A stretch of DNA of 64,000 nt from Nitrososphaerota archaeon. GTDB taxonomy: Archaea; Thermoproteota; Nitrososphaeria; Nitrososphaerales; UBA183. The stretch is taken from assembly GCA_029785685.1 (NCBI GenBank), contig JAFLZE010000004.1, forward strand, positions 29,803-93,802, read 5' to 3'. This document shows, piece after piece, positions 25,069-33,582 of the stretch (its first letter is position 1; every line of letters begins with the position of its first letter). Made by a program: the position numbers and the translations under genes. The notes beneath the pieces were generated by a model. It had not been told where the DNA came from, made no database searches, and saw only the letters and a list, made by a program, of their open reading frames with translations.

Positions 25069-28000
25069 TGCAGGCTTCAAGAAATCTGTCAGCTCCAGCT
25101 GGTCGGCCTTCCTCGGTCCCTGGAAGAGCTGGTCCAACTCTCTCTGAAGCATATCAAGCCTGTTCCTCAGGTACGAATCGACGTCGTACTCTCGGGCGAG
25201 GCGCTGGGCAATCTGAAGATACTTCTCCACAGAAGCTCTGGTCAAGGTCCCCCTGATTTCGCCGCCGCAACTGGGGCATTTGGACGAGAGCGGAGGTCGC
25301 CGGAGCGTTAGGCCGCAGCCCTTGCATTTGAACGCCTGGGTTGCGTACTTTTTCGCGTTTCCCATGATGTCCCTGATAAGATGTGTTTTGATGATGGATT
25401 CGACCACGTCACGGGTAGACACCGCTTCTACCAGGGATGCCACTTCAATCTGCTTCGCAATCTTCTCGTTGAGTGTTCTCAATGTCGAGTATGATGCTCT
25501 GGAGCGCTTTATCGTGATGGCGCTTGTCGGATGTGTGAATCCATAGCCATAGAACTGGGTTTCGCTTTCCAGGCGGGATCCGATGTGCTCAATCAACGAG
25601 GCCACGGATGCCGCAGGCGGGGTGGTAAGGGTCTTCTCATAGAATTCAAGCGGGTAGGTCTCCGCCACGTCGAAGTTGTGCGCCTGCTCGTCGACCTCCG
25701 CCGGCAGGATCACTGGTTGTATCAGGAGCGGGGTGTCCATGTAGCCGCCTATCTGCGCCGGGACGTACTGTAGTGAGAAGTTCAGCAGTGCGTCGACCAG
25801 CATGAGTATGGAGTCTCCGTCGCCGTCGCAGTCCCGCCTCTTCGCCGAGTGCCAATAGGGATTTGCAAGGCAGACCTCTGTCGCTGAGAATCCCACTATC
25901 CGTCCAGCTACCCCCACTGAGGTGTGGGGCGCGAGCCCTATCACCAGCTTGCCCAGCAGGTCGTCAGGCCCTGCTACGTTGTAGAACGGCTCTAGGCCGT
26001 AGAGGTTCTGAAGCTCGTCGTCGATGCATTGGGCCATCTTGACCAAATCACTGCTGATGTCCGCGGGGACTATGATGTCCTGGGGTTTGAGCTCCAGCAC
26101 TTGGTCGTCGGATTTGAGGGGAACTCCCTTGTGGTCGTGAGTGTAGCCGAGGCGAACCAAGGTTTGGAGATCGCCTTTTACATCACGCGGCCTGAAGTGA
26201 GTCAGAGGCTCGTTGGTGGCGTCGATCCTCAGCGTACCATCCTTGTAGACGAAGGTGTTATGCCTACTCCTGATGATCCCCTTTTCTATGGCTTCAGGGA
26301 CCTTGGAGACGCTCGTCAGGCCCCTCACGCCCTTCACTGGTTTGGATGAAGAGTGCGGGATCTTCGCTCTTATCGCCTCCAACCGCGACTTGAAGTCGAA
26401 GTCCATCTTGGAGTATGGAAGGGTCTTCGCTTTGCAGTTGGGGCATACAGTGTCGTGGGTTGTAGCGCCGCACCGGGGGCAAGCCATGAATGGCGCCGTA
26501 TCCTCGCCGCAGACCTCGCATTTTGGAGTGAGCCGCCTCTGGTTGCACCTATTGCAGTATAGGTTGATGACCTCTATCTCAGCTCTCCCCGCCCTGGCGG
26601 CTGAGAAGACGTCCCTCATCGCTCCACCTCCGTAGCCTACGGGGAACAACACGTGGACAGGAGGTTTCATCCTCCTCACCATTGCCTTCTCTGGCCTCCC
26701 TACCCTGACGCCAATGGTGGTGGTGCTCTGCCGTCCCAGTTGAATCCCCGAGAGACTCCTGATGTAGTCAGGCGCGTCGGGAGAGACTACGGACCCCGGC
26801 TCATCGAGACGCAGAAGAGCGCGGAGGATGACTGCGGACTCGCCGCCGACGATTGCCACATCACCCTCGGTCCGGTGTTCAATGAGGCAGGTATTCAGTA
26901 TCCAGCGGACGCGTGGGACGGCGGCACCGATGACCACTTCCCTCCCTTCGAGTCGCGCGCTCTGCCGTAGCTCGACTAGGTCGGCAGACCCCACCCTGTC
27001 GAAGCGTGGGGTATGCGATGGGTGCAGTGGGATGCCGATTGCATGTGAGATTGCTATAGCCTCTGCAGCTGTCGGGGCGGTGGTCGGAGAGGAGGCCAGC
27101 TCTCGTGCCCTGTCGCCGCCTACCCCTGCCGAGGCCAGCGCCTCCATGGCACCTGGAACCCCAGCCATCAAGCGCCCGAGGTCCTGTGCCCACCACTCGG
27201 AGACATATGGCGATGGCTGTAGTGCTTTGTTACTTTCCAAAAAGTCGCCATAGGTTATCAAGACGTCTCCCAAGTCGATTATCTTCGACATGGCGTCGCG
27301 CACCTCTTCCGCCTGCGACACAGTCGATACCCTCAGGACTCTGCCGTCCTTCGTTGAGATTGTGGGCCCTTCGATGGAGTCGACGAAAGCGATGGTGGCC
27401 GCCTTTCCCGGCATGTCCACCTTCACCTGGGTCCCGGCTACTACCGGGAAATCGAGGAGTGTTGCGACCGCCGGGTGTATCCCGATGGTTGAGAGGCCAG
27501 TGTTTATCGACCGTCCATAGCGGAGCCTGAAGCCTCCCTTGCTCCTCGGCATTGAAAGCACTGCCCTCCCCGAAATGACCTCTTCAAAGTGGGCGCCGGC
27601 CTTTTCAGTCTCGTTCGTCGTCTGCTGGGTCCCTCCTTTCAGCTGAGCGAGGAAGTCCCACCCGGATATGTTCAAGCTGGCGAGTTTCTTCGATAGTTTG
27701 TGGGCCCTGCCTATCACACCGTCGTTGAGGACTCTAAGGGCGCCCCCCCTGAGTCTGTCTGTGGCCACCCGCTTGAGGTTCCTGTGGACTACCACTTCGA
27801 TGGGATCTGTCTCAATTCCATCGATCTCGACTGGGAGATTCGATATCGCTCGGCGGATGTCGTCGTCAGTCACCTTGTACTGGAAGTTGGTCACGTCGCG
27901 CTCGTAGATCCTCAGCTCCTCCGCGAAGCGGTCGATCTCCTCCTGGCGGGCCCTGTAATTGCTCAGACCCAGCTTCTTGGCTGTCACGTCCGCTATCACC

Positions 28001-28521
28001 AGAGAGAACGCCGCCTCTGTCCCCCCCGCCGAGCGCATTGGCCCTGCGTAAGAGACAGACACATAATCGGTGTTGTCGTCGTTCTGTTTTATCGTGACGC
28101 CAGATATCCCTTCTAGTGGAGCCACGGTGACTCCGTCTGTCATGACAGCGAGCCCTGCTCTGACCCCGTAGCTCAGGGCTTCGTGCCTCTCGAGCGCTCC
28201 GAATTTGCCCAGAGCAATCTCCTGAGAAATCGTCAGTGCTGCACGCTCTTTCGAGGTGCTGTGAAGGAGCTCCCTGAGCCTGTCGACCAGTCCTTCGAAC
28301 TGGTCCAGCCGGAGCATTTGGTTTACCCTGTCAGCCAGATCGAATACCGTCTTGCTCTCGACGATGCTGGTAGGGTCGTATCCTTTCATCCTTGCCGTGG
28401 AAGCTAGAATGTGGGCGGCCTCGTACTGAGACAATATGTCGCGGTAGTAGGGCTCGAGGCGGCTTGGGAAAGGAGCCAGGGTCTTCACACGTTGCCAGGC
28501 GAAATCGGCAGAAAACGACAT
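25057..28521 (-). CDS. polC: DNA polymerase D large subunit (DP2)
   Basis: The catalytic large subunit of archaeal family D replicative polymerase, 1154 aa, a normal length for an intein-free copy. It starts LAPFPSRLEPYYRDI..; KLGLSNYRARQEEI and GGSTEAAF-type SAGGTEAAFSLVIAD lie in the N-terminal third. The catalytic core contains NPYWHSAKRRDCDGDGDSILML, which carries the catalytic aspartates in a DCDGDGD loop, and two zinc ribbons: CNRCNQRRLTPKCEVCG with CPRCGATTHDTVCPNC in the middle and CKGCGLTL with CPSCGG near the end. PolD is present in Euryarchaeota and Thaumarchaeota-like lineages and absent from Crenarchaeota. It is a single-gene unit here, with DP1 elsewhere. Confidence 0.97.
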   Translation of the reverse strand: MSFSADFAWQRVKTLAPFPSRLEPYYRDILSQYEAAHILASTARMKGYDPTSIVESKTVFDLADRVNQMLRLDQFEGLVDRLRELLHSTSKERAALTISQEIALGKFGALERHEALSYGVRAGLAVMTDGVTVAPLEGISGVTIKQNDDNTDYVSVSYAGPMRSAGGTEAAFSLVIADVTAKKLGLSNYRARQEEIDRFAEELRIYERDVTNFQYKVTDDDIRRAISNLPVEIDGIETDPIEVVVHRNLKRVATDRLRGGALRVLNDGVIGRAHKLSKKLASLNISGWDFLAQLKGGTQQTTNETEKAGAHFEEVISGRAVLSMPRSKGGFRLRYGRSINTGLSTIGIHPAVATLLDFPVVAGTQVKVDMPGKAATIAFVDSIEGPTISTKDGRVLRVSTVSQAEEVRDAMSKIIDLGDVLITYGDFLESNKALQPSPYVSEWWAQDLGRLMAGVPGAMEALASAGVGGDRARELASSPTTAPTAAEAIAISHAIGIPLHPSHTPRFDRVGSADLVELRQSARLEGREVVIGAAVPRVRWILNTCLIEHRTEGDVAIVGGESAVILRALLRLDEPGSVVSPDAPDYIRSLSGIQLGRQSTTTIGVRVGRPEKAMVRRMKPPVHVLFPVGYGGGAMRDVFSAARAGRAEIEVINLYCNRCNQRRLTPKCEVCGEDTAPFMACPRCGATTHDTVCPNCKAKTLPYSKMDFDFKSRLEAIRAKIPHSSSKPVKGVRGLTSVSKVPEAIEKGIIRSRHNTFVYKDGTLRIDATNEPLTHFRPRDVKGDLQTLVRLGYTHDHKGVPLKSDDQVLELKPQDIIVPADISSDLVKMAQCIDDELQNLYGLEPFYNVAGPDDLLGKLVIGLAPHTSVGVAGRIVGFSATEVCLANPYWHSAKRRDCDGDGDSILMLVDALLNFSLQYVPAQIGGYMDTPLLIQPVILPAEVDEQAHNFDVAETYPLEFYEKTLTTPPAASVASLIEHIGSRLESETQFYGYGFTHPTSAITIKRSRASYSTLRTLNEKIAKQIEVASLVEAVSTRDVVESIIKTHLIRDIMGNAKKYATQAFKCKGCGLTLRRPPLSSKCPSCGGEIRGTLTRASVEKYLQIAQRLAREYDVDSYLRNRLDMLQRELDQLFQGPRKADQLELTDFLKPALIE

Positions 28522-28720
28522 TCAAAGGCGCGGGGTCTAGGTTGGTCTTAAGCACTATGTGTGACCATATGGTTTCCCCCTGCATTGCATAGGGCGCGGG
28601 TTTGTAGGCCCCTCGAGCCTCTTTGTATAGGCTTCGATGCTGATGCCTACAGCGTCCAAAATCTTCAGGGTGACTCGCATTCATCGGTCCGGCCGTGGGC
28701 GCCCACGGAACTGTATCTGG

Positions 28721-29191
28721 TTAAAGCCCTGCCCGAGACCTGATGTCATAATCGACGACGTAATGGTTCTTACGGTCGTATGTGAAACGGGCGTCGAAGT
28801 TTATGCCGTTCAGTAGAAGCGGGAGCCAGTACCTGTCGTCATCCCACATCTTGGAGTACGGTATCTTCTGGATGTCGAACCACTTTACTATTCCTTCTTC
28901 ACTCGAGCGCGGCCTCCCAGAGAACCGTTTGGCTGAGAATACGTGCACCAAAAAGTCCAGGCTCCGGCCTCCGTTCATGTAGAACTCTAGCTTTCCGTGG
29001 TATAGAGGGTCGGCTACCGACAGCGAGGTCTCTTCCTTTACCTCCCTGACCACGCTCTGCGCGACCGTCTCTCCAGGCTCTATCTTCCCTCCAGGTCCGT
29101 TCCATTTGCCGGCACTTATCCCTCTGGTGGCCTTCTTCAGCAGCAGTCTGTGGCCCTTGATTATGTGGCAGACTGTCGCGTCGATTGTCAT
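28721..29191 (-). CDS. Nudix hydrolase (8-oxo-dGTPase/MutT-like)
   Basis: A 156-aa Nudix enzyme with a complete box GGKIEPGETVAQSVVREVKEETSL at residues 34-57, including the catalytic REVKEE. The preceding GKWNGPGGKIEPGE and following YHGKLEFYMNG are typical of MTH1/MutT proteins that hydrolyse oxidised dGTP; LLLKKATRGISAGKWNGPGGK is close to human MTH1-like spacing. It is likely involved in sanitising the nucleotide pool. Its start at ATG 29191 faces the divergent PPOX gene; a shared 66-bp promoter region has AT-rich TATA candidates on both strands. Confidence 0.93.
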   Translation of the reverse strand: MTIDATVCHIIKGHRLLLKKATRGISAGKWNGPGGKIEPGETVAQSVVREVKEETSLSVADPLYHGKLEFYMNGGRSLDFLVHVFSAKRFSGRPRSSEEGIVKWFDIQKIPYSKMWDDDRYWLPLLLNGINFDARFTYDRKNHYVVDYDIRSRAGL

Positions 29192-29257
29192 TAACGAAAC
29201 ATAGTCAGGGGCGACCGTTGGTAAATGTTATTGTAGCTCTATCCGCGACTTGGTATC

Positions 29258-29644
29258 GTGGGGGCGCTGACTCCTGAGCAGTTGAACTTCCTAAGCACCC
29301 ACGAAGCGTGCAGGCTGGCCACCGCTTCAAAGGACGCTGTTCCTCGTGTCGTCCCCCTGATTTACGCTCTCGACGGAGAGGATGTGGTGATGGTCACCGA
29401 CTACGGAACTAAGAAGCTGAGGAACCTGAAGGAGAACAAAAGGGTGGCGCTCGTCGTGGACGATTATCGTCCGAACAGTGCAGTCATGATAGAAGGAGAG
29501 TGTGATATTCTTGAGAGAGGAAAGGAGTATCTTCGCCTGCTGTAGATTCTCTTCGGCCGGTTCGAGCGCTATAGGACAGACCCTTGGAGTGAAGGGGAGT
29601 GTCCCATCATCAGGATAAGGCCCCTCAGAGCGGTCAGCTGGTGA
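29258..29644 (+). pseudogene. PPOX-family (pyridoxamine 5'-phosphate oxidase-like) gene with in-frame TAG
   Basis: The first 95 codons (to TAG at 29543-29545) give a split-barrel flavin or F420-binding protein: LSTHEACRLATASKDAVPRVVPL, then DYGTKKLRNLKENKRVALVVDDY. After the TAG the same frame continues for 32 sense codons to a TGA at 29642-29644 and reads ILFGRFERYRTDPWSEGECP then IRIRPLRAVSW, which is the expected C-terminus of this family. The TAG therefore replaces a sense codon in an otherwise intact gene. Nonsense mutation, sequencing error or recoding cannot be separated here; readthrough would give about 128 aa. The 3' end overlaps the convergent PolB2-like gene by 11 bp. Confidence 0.8.
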
Positions 29645-31889
29645 GAGCCCTGCTCCTCCGCGCTTCGTAGCGCGCCATCAGGCCCTCCGCGGCGCATCCT
29701 GGGTCGAAGGGCTCGAGAACAGAGGAGCATGTCTCAGCCAGTAGCCTGACGTAGCGGTCCGAGTCGTAACGGCTTTGGTTCTCAATCATGTCGAGCGGCG
29801 TCACCCGTTTCGAGCCTCTACCCAGGTAGTCCATGATAACATAGTGTATCCTTTCACCAGCGTGCAAATCGGCCCCTTCGTCCACCAGTTGCTTTACTGC
29901 GGCGTGCTGCACTGTCGCGGTGGCGTACTCTTCTGGCGCCTTCGAGAGGTTCGTCGAAAAGGTCAGTTCGGAGGCAGGGATTTCGTGCCGCTCGAGCGCC
30001 CCCGCGTATCTGAGGAAGACCTCGATACACTCTGGGACCCTGGCTTTCGCCTCCGCTACAGTACCTGCTTCGGCCAGGATGTCCAGGATGGCTTTCTGAC
30101 ATACCACGAAAGCCGGCGGCGTATCATGGCGGCGCGCTTCAATCCCCCTCACCTTCAAGCGGCCATCTTCGAAGGCTCCGAAGTATCGATTGAGTGCCGG
30201 TAGCCCCGGCTCCGACTTCGATGGTAGGAAGGCCACCCACTTGTAGATGCCTTCGAATGACATGGCGAACCCAGTCTTTGCTTCCAGTTTTGCCTTGAGT
30301 CCGAGATAGTCGCCCTTCTCCGCCCCCTCTTTCCAGAGCCAGAGAGAATCCACGATGCCATGCACGACCACGAAGCCGCTGGCTTCGGCCACCCTGGCGG
30401 CGTCGGTTATGACCTTCCGGTCCCAGGCGCAAACTGCGATGTGGGCGTCGATGCGGCCAAACTTCGCGTTGTTGAAACCCAGGTATCCGAACGTCGTCAC
30501 CCCCAGCCATTTGAGGGCCGCCTGCCTGGCGTCGTAGTGGTCTCGGAGCGAGTCGTCGACCACCTTCTCTTTAATCTCCTTGTAGTGGAGCCTCTTCTCA
30601 ACTATGATCCTGATGGAGCGGGGGACCAAACCCTCTTGCCTGCATGTATTCCACCCAAGCTCAGGCACGCGGTTATCGGAGTCGGGGCAGCAGGAGCACC
30701 TGACGGTCTCGGCAGAGATGTTCTTCCTGTACATGATGTTCGGGTAGAGGGCAGAGAAGTCCAGCTCCCCGACCCCCTCATATGCCCCGACCCTCTGCTC
30801 GAAGATGAGGCCTCCTCGGTCGGCCGTCATCAGTTCATTCCTGTCCTTGAAGCGCTCCGCCAGGGTAGGCTTCCATGGAACCAGAAGGTCCGCCTTGAGC
30901 GCGTGATAGAACTGGAGGCTGGACAGGGCTTTGCCTATGCTGGCCCTGCTGGATGTGTGGAGAGGCATGCGGCAGACCCTGCTCAGCTCGAAGAGTGCGT
31001 CGAATCCTCCTTCAGAGTAGGTGAATGAGGCGTCGACATCAATGTGCACGCGGCCGCGGAGTTTCGTCGCGGTGGGCTTGTAGCGTACCTGTCCATAGCT
31101 GAAATAGGAAGTGCCTGGCTTCGACGGGAGCGTCAGGGGGGCGCCGTCCCTGTCGAGAGACAGCCTGACGCTGTTGGCCTCGGTGCGCCTGATGAGGTAG
31201 GGGAAGAGGAAGGTGTCCCCGTCGTTGGTCAGGATGACATCCGGGTCAGCCTCGTGGACAACCTCTGCCAGCCTGAACAGCTTGTCTGTTTCGCTCTGGC
31301 CGACGATGGCCACAGACTCGCCGTCGTACTCTAGCGTGAACGATTCTATCTGATCCGTGGGCTTCGGCAGCCTCCCCTTCTTCGCCACCTGCACGTCGAG
31401 TCTGGCTGTCCTTAACGTTGGGATGGCATAGTCGTAGGCCCAGACGTCGTCTTCGATGGTCCAGCGGAGCCGCCCCCCATCGCTCATTACATTGCAGAAT
31501 GCGAGGGGGAAAAGATCATTCTCGTAGAGGTAACCTTGGTCCGGAGGGACGTCGACGTTGTAGATTCTGAACGTCCCGAAAGGACCCAACCGTTCTATCC
31601 GCTCGGCCACCCGCTGGGCGTTCCTGGCGTCGGTGAGCTTCGCTTCGAGCACGTCGGACCACCCGTAATTGGTCACCGTTTCGCGCTTCCTGACCACCCT
31701 GGTCCACAAGAACTCGTCACGGAGTGTGTGGACTGGAACGGCGAAATCTGACGCGGAGTTCGACCCTACGAACAGTGATGGAGACCAGCGGTCTGTCAGC
31801 CTCACTGCCTCGCCGTTCTCAGTCTTCAGCCAGACGACCATTTCGCCGGGGCCGCCTGGATAGAGGTCGAATATCCAACCGCGCGTCAC
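29634..31889 (-). CDS. PolB2-like family B DNA polymerase with altered catalytic motifs
   Basis: A 751-aa family B DNA polymerase homologue. Motif A is DFSALYPNIM (D377) and motif B is the ALKWLGVTTFGYLGF region (459-471), but motif C is HGIVDSLWLW (510-519) instead of YGDTDS, so one of its two aspartates is lost. Exonuclease motif I reads LDVQVAK (no DIE) and motif II reads NDGDTFLFPYL, lacking the key Asp, so proofreading should be inactive. A cysteine cluster (C398, C400, C401, C416) lies between motifs A and B. This matches the PolB2 (Dpo2) group of archaeal polymerases with disabled motifs, linked by literature to damage tolerance. The start is GTG 31889. A RadA-like gene lies upstream on the same strand. 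Confidence 0.85.
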   Translation of the reverse strand: MTRGWIFDLYPGGPGEMVVWLKTENGEAVRLTDRWSPSLFVGSNSASDFAVPVHTLRDEFLWTRVVRKRETVTNYGWSDVLEAKLTDARNAQRVAERIERLGPFGTFRIYNVDVPPDQGYLYENDLFPLAFCNVMSDGGRLRWTIEDDVWAYDYAIPTLRTARLDVQVAKKGRLPKPTDQIESFTLEYDGESVAIVGQSETDKLFRLAEVVHEADPDVILTNDGDTFLFPYLIRRTEANSVRLSLDRDGAPLTLPSKPGTSYFSYGQVRYKPTATKLRGRVHIDVDASFTYSEGGFDALFELSRVCRMPLHTSSRASIGKALSSLQFYHALKADLLVPWKPTLAERFKDRNELMTADRGGLIFEQRVGAYEGVGELDFSALYPNIMYRKNISAETVRCSCCPDSDNRVPELGWNTCRQEGLVPRSIRIIVEKRLHYKEIKEKVVDDSLRDHYDARQAALKWLGVTTFGYLGFNNAKFGRIDAHIAVCAWDRKVITDAARVAEASGFVVVHGIVDSLWLWKEGAEKGDYLGLKAKLEAKTGFAMSFEGIYKWVAFLPSKSEPGLPALNRYFGAFEDGRLKVRGIEARRHDTPPAFVVCQKAILDILAEAGTVAEAKARVPECIEVFLRYAGALERHEIPASELTFSTNLSKAPEEYATATVQHAAVKQLVDEGADLHAGERIHYVIMDYLGRGSKRVTPLDMIENQSRYDSDRYVRLLAETCSSVLEPFDPGCAAEGLMARYEARRSRALTS

Positions 31890-32061
31890 TTCCGACCCTC
31901 GACTTTGTGATGAGAGCCTCGTCGGGAAAGAGCGTCCCTAGTGCATACCGCTTGGGAGTAGTCGTAGCACGTCGGGATCATCTGCGCGAAACAAGCCTGT
32001 CTTCGACGGGGAACACATTCACGAAACAGTACCAACTGTCAAGCGCCTCGATGACTTAAGG

Positions 32062-32329
32062 TCACTTCGCCTCCCCTCGGCCCGCGTTCGATGTCTTGAT
32101 GGGCCGCTCGAGGAGCCTGAGGTGATTGGAAATTATCGCCATTGTCATGCCTTCGAACCTAAACGACCTGATGGTAGTGGAAGAGGCGGATATGTAGAGC
32201 CTTGTGAGCGTAGCGGGTCATCAAAGACTTCCCTATCTCTCTTCCGAAGGACCTTCTGAACGCCTTCCATCTGGCGGCCTCTTGGACTTCGGCTTCGGTT
32301 ACCCTGAACGAAGAGATAGTGCGACCCAT
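32062..32329 (-). pseudogene. Small protein between RadA-like and PolB2 genes, apparently frameshifted
   Basis: The ATG at 32329-32327 overlaps the stop of the RadA-like gene as TGATG, a strong sign of a coupled downstream cistron. The first frame reads MGRTISSFRVTEAEVQEAAR then WKAFRRSFGREIGKSLMTRY and AHKAL before stopping at 32159. A +1 shift near the AHKAL codons continues into YISASSTTIRSFRFEGMTM and LRLLERPIKTSNAG, ending at TGA 32062. Joined, it makes about 88 aa, mostly helical and basic. Without the shift a 56-aa protein is made. No family is recognised. The 170 bp between this and PolB2 show nothing convincing. Confidence 0.5.
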
Positions 32330-33216
32330 CAGAACGGAACCTCGATTCCAGTAGCGTTCAGTAGTAGATTAGGCTTGAACGTGATGACCTCGGAAGCCAG
32401 ACTGTTTCGGCTGAGGCGTTCTGCTTTGGCGCCGTCCCTGCTATGCGAAAGAGAAATCATGGTGTCGGCCCACCGCATGACCAGCTCATCATATTTGTTG
32501 GGCGATGGTAGGGTCACGATGACAAGGGAACACTCTGTCAGTCCCTCTATGCGCTCATAGATGGCATCCAAGACGCGCCTCGCTTCCCTCTCGTCCAGTT
32601 CCGGCTCGTTGAAAGTGCCGAGGATGTCAGAGATTATCACCAACCTCGCCCCGTAATCCTCCGCGGCGCATGCCAGGTGCTCTGAAACCAGCTCGGTCAG
32701 TTGATAGAGTGTAAAGACACGACAAGAGGCGACTCGTTTCATCGTGGCGCGGGGCCCGACCCCTCTCTGCCTGGCAAAGGACGAAAGGAGGTATGGGTCG
32801 GAGCGGTTGCCTCCGTCTATGAACACGACCGCAGAATTGAGGCCGCCCGATTCGACTGGAAGTTGAGCCCTGAACGCCGCCAGTTCTGCCACGATTGAAG
32901 ATTGGTCTCCACTAAATACCAAGAGGCGCTTTTCAGATAGGGGTCTTAGGAGCGAGTCCAATGGGGGAAATCCCAGAGTGAAATGGGGGATTGAAGAAGC
33001 TGGCCGGAACAGCGCCTCCGACCTTGGGGCGAACATATGTTCGGGATTTTCGAGCGGGCAGTCACGATTAGTGCAGGAGCGGGCATGGGGATGCACGACG
33101 TTGCCGATAGAGGAACCCCCGCCGAGTTTCATGACGCAATTGCAGCCGGAGCAGTAATAGACAGACTTCTCCTTCCCGTCGGTCCTCTGCTCATAGAGAT
33201 AGTGTAGTCTCACCAT
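32329..33216 (-). CDS. RadA/RecA-like paralogue with zinc finger and degenerate Walker A
   Basis: A 295-aa protein. The N-terminus has CSGCNC and CTNRDC (residues 22-27 and 48-53), a probable zinc-binding module. From residue 80 on it follows the RadA core: FTLGFPPLDSLLRPL, then LLVFSGDQSSIVAELAAFR in the P-loop position (no GxxxxGKT), AVVFIDGGNRSDPYLLSSFA for the strand after Walker A, and RLVIISDILGTFNEPE for Walker B. The ATP-binding lysine and threonine are absent, so it should not hydrolyse ATP normally. It is the first gene of a cassette with a small protein and PolB2, resembling in concept the bacterial ImuA plus error-prone polymerase arrangement; that parallel is inference. Confidence 0.75.
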   Translation of the reverse strand: MVRLHYLYEQRTDGKEKSVYYCSGCNCVMKLGGGSSIGNVVHPHARSCTNRDCPLENPEHMFAPRSEALFRPASSIPHFTLGFPPLDSLLRPLSEKRLLVFSGDQSSIVAELAAFRAQLPVESGGLNSAVVFIDGGNRSDPYLLSSFARQRGVGPRATMKRVASCRVFTLYQLTELVSEHLACAAEDYGARLVIISDILGTFNEPELDEREARRVLDAIYERIEGLTECSLVIVTLPSPNKYDELVMRWADTMISLSHSRDGAKAERLSRNSLASEVITFKPNLLLNATGIEVPF

Positions 33217-33349
33217 TGTGCAATCGCGGGCTGTGACCTGAATTTAACGGGAAGTTCGCTGACAGAACTCTTTGAATGGGAGAGTGGCGCGAAAGTGCTC
33301 AGCCCAGTTCAATGTTCTTAAAGCGAATATTAGGCTCGCCTGGGGTAGC

Positions 33350-33434
33350 GCGGGGGTCGCCCAGCCTGGTCAACGGCGTGAGGCTCAGGACCTCATCCCT
33401 TAGGGGTTCGAGGGTTCGAATCCCTCCCCCCGCA
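33350..33434 (+). tRNA. tRNA-Leu (anticodon CAG)
   Basis: The cloverleaf is complete: acceptor GCGGGGG pairs with CCCCCGC, the anticodon stem TGAGG/CCTCA encloses CTCAGGA (anticodon CAG at the centre), a class II variable arm (TCCCTTAGGGG) follows, and the T arm is GAGGGTTCGAATCCCTC. No intron, and CCA is not encoded (CTC follows the discriminator A). A TATA-like TTCTTAAAGC lies about 28 bp upstream near 33316-33325. Confidence 0.95.
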
Positions 33435-33582
33435 CTCAGCTGCCACTCTCGGGACGATTGGACCCGCAGTCGAACCGGCCTCGGTAACGCCCACCTGTTG
33501 GCCGGGGACCAGTCATGGTGGTCGGGGTTGTTTCTGTAGCCACAGCAATGTATATGGGCATGCGGAGAGATTTGGCGGCTCC

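Noticed and set aside
28557..28684. Minus-strand ORF MRVTLKILDAVGISIEAYTK.. upstream of polD
   Set aside because: Only 41 codons, no promoter or family; coding-like by eye but not enough to call.
31724..32059. Plus-strand frame in the gap upstream of PolB2
   Set aside because: Mostly antisense to PolB2, serine/arginine-rich, typical shadow frame.
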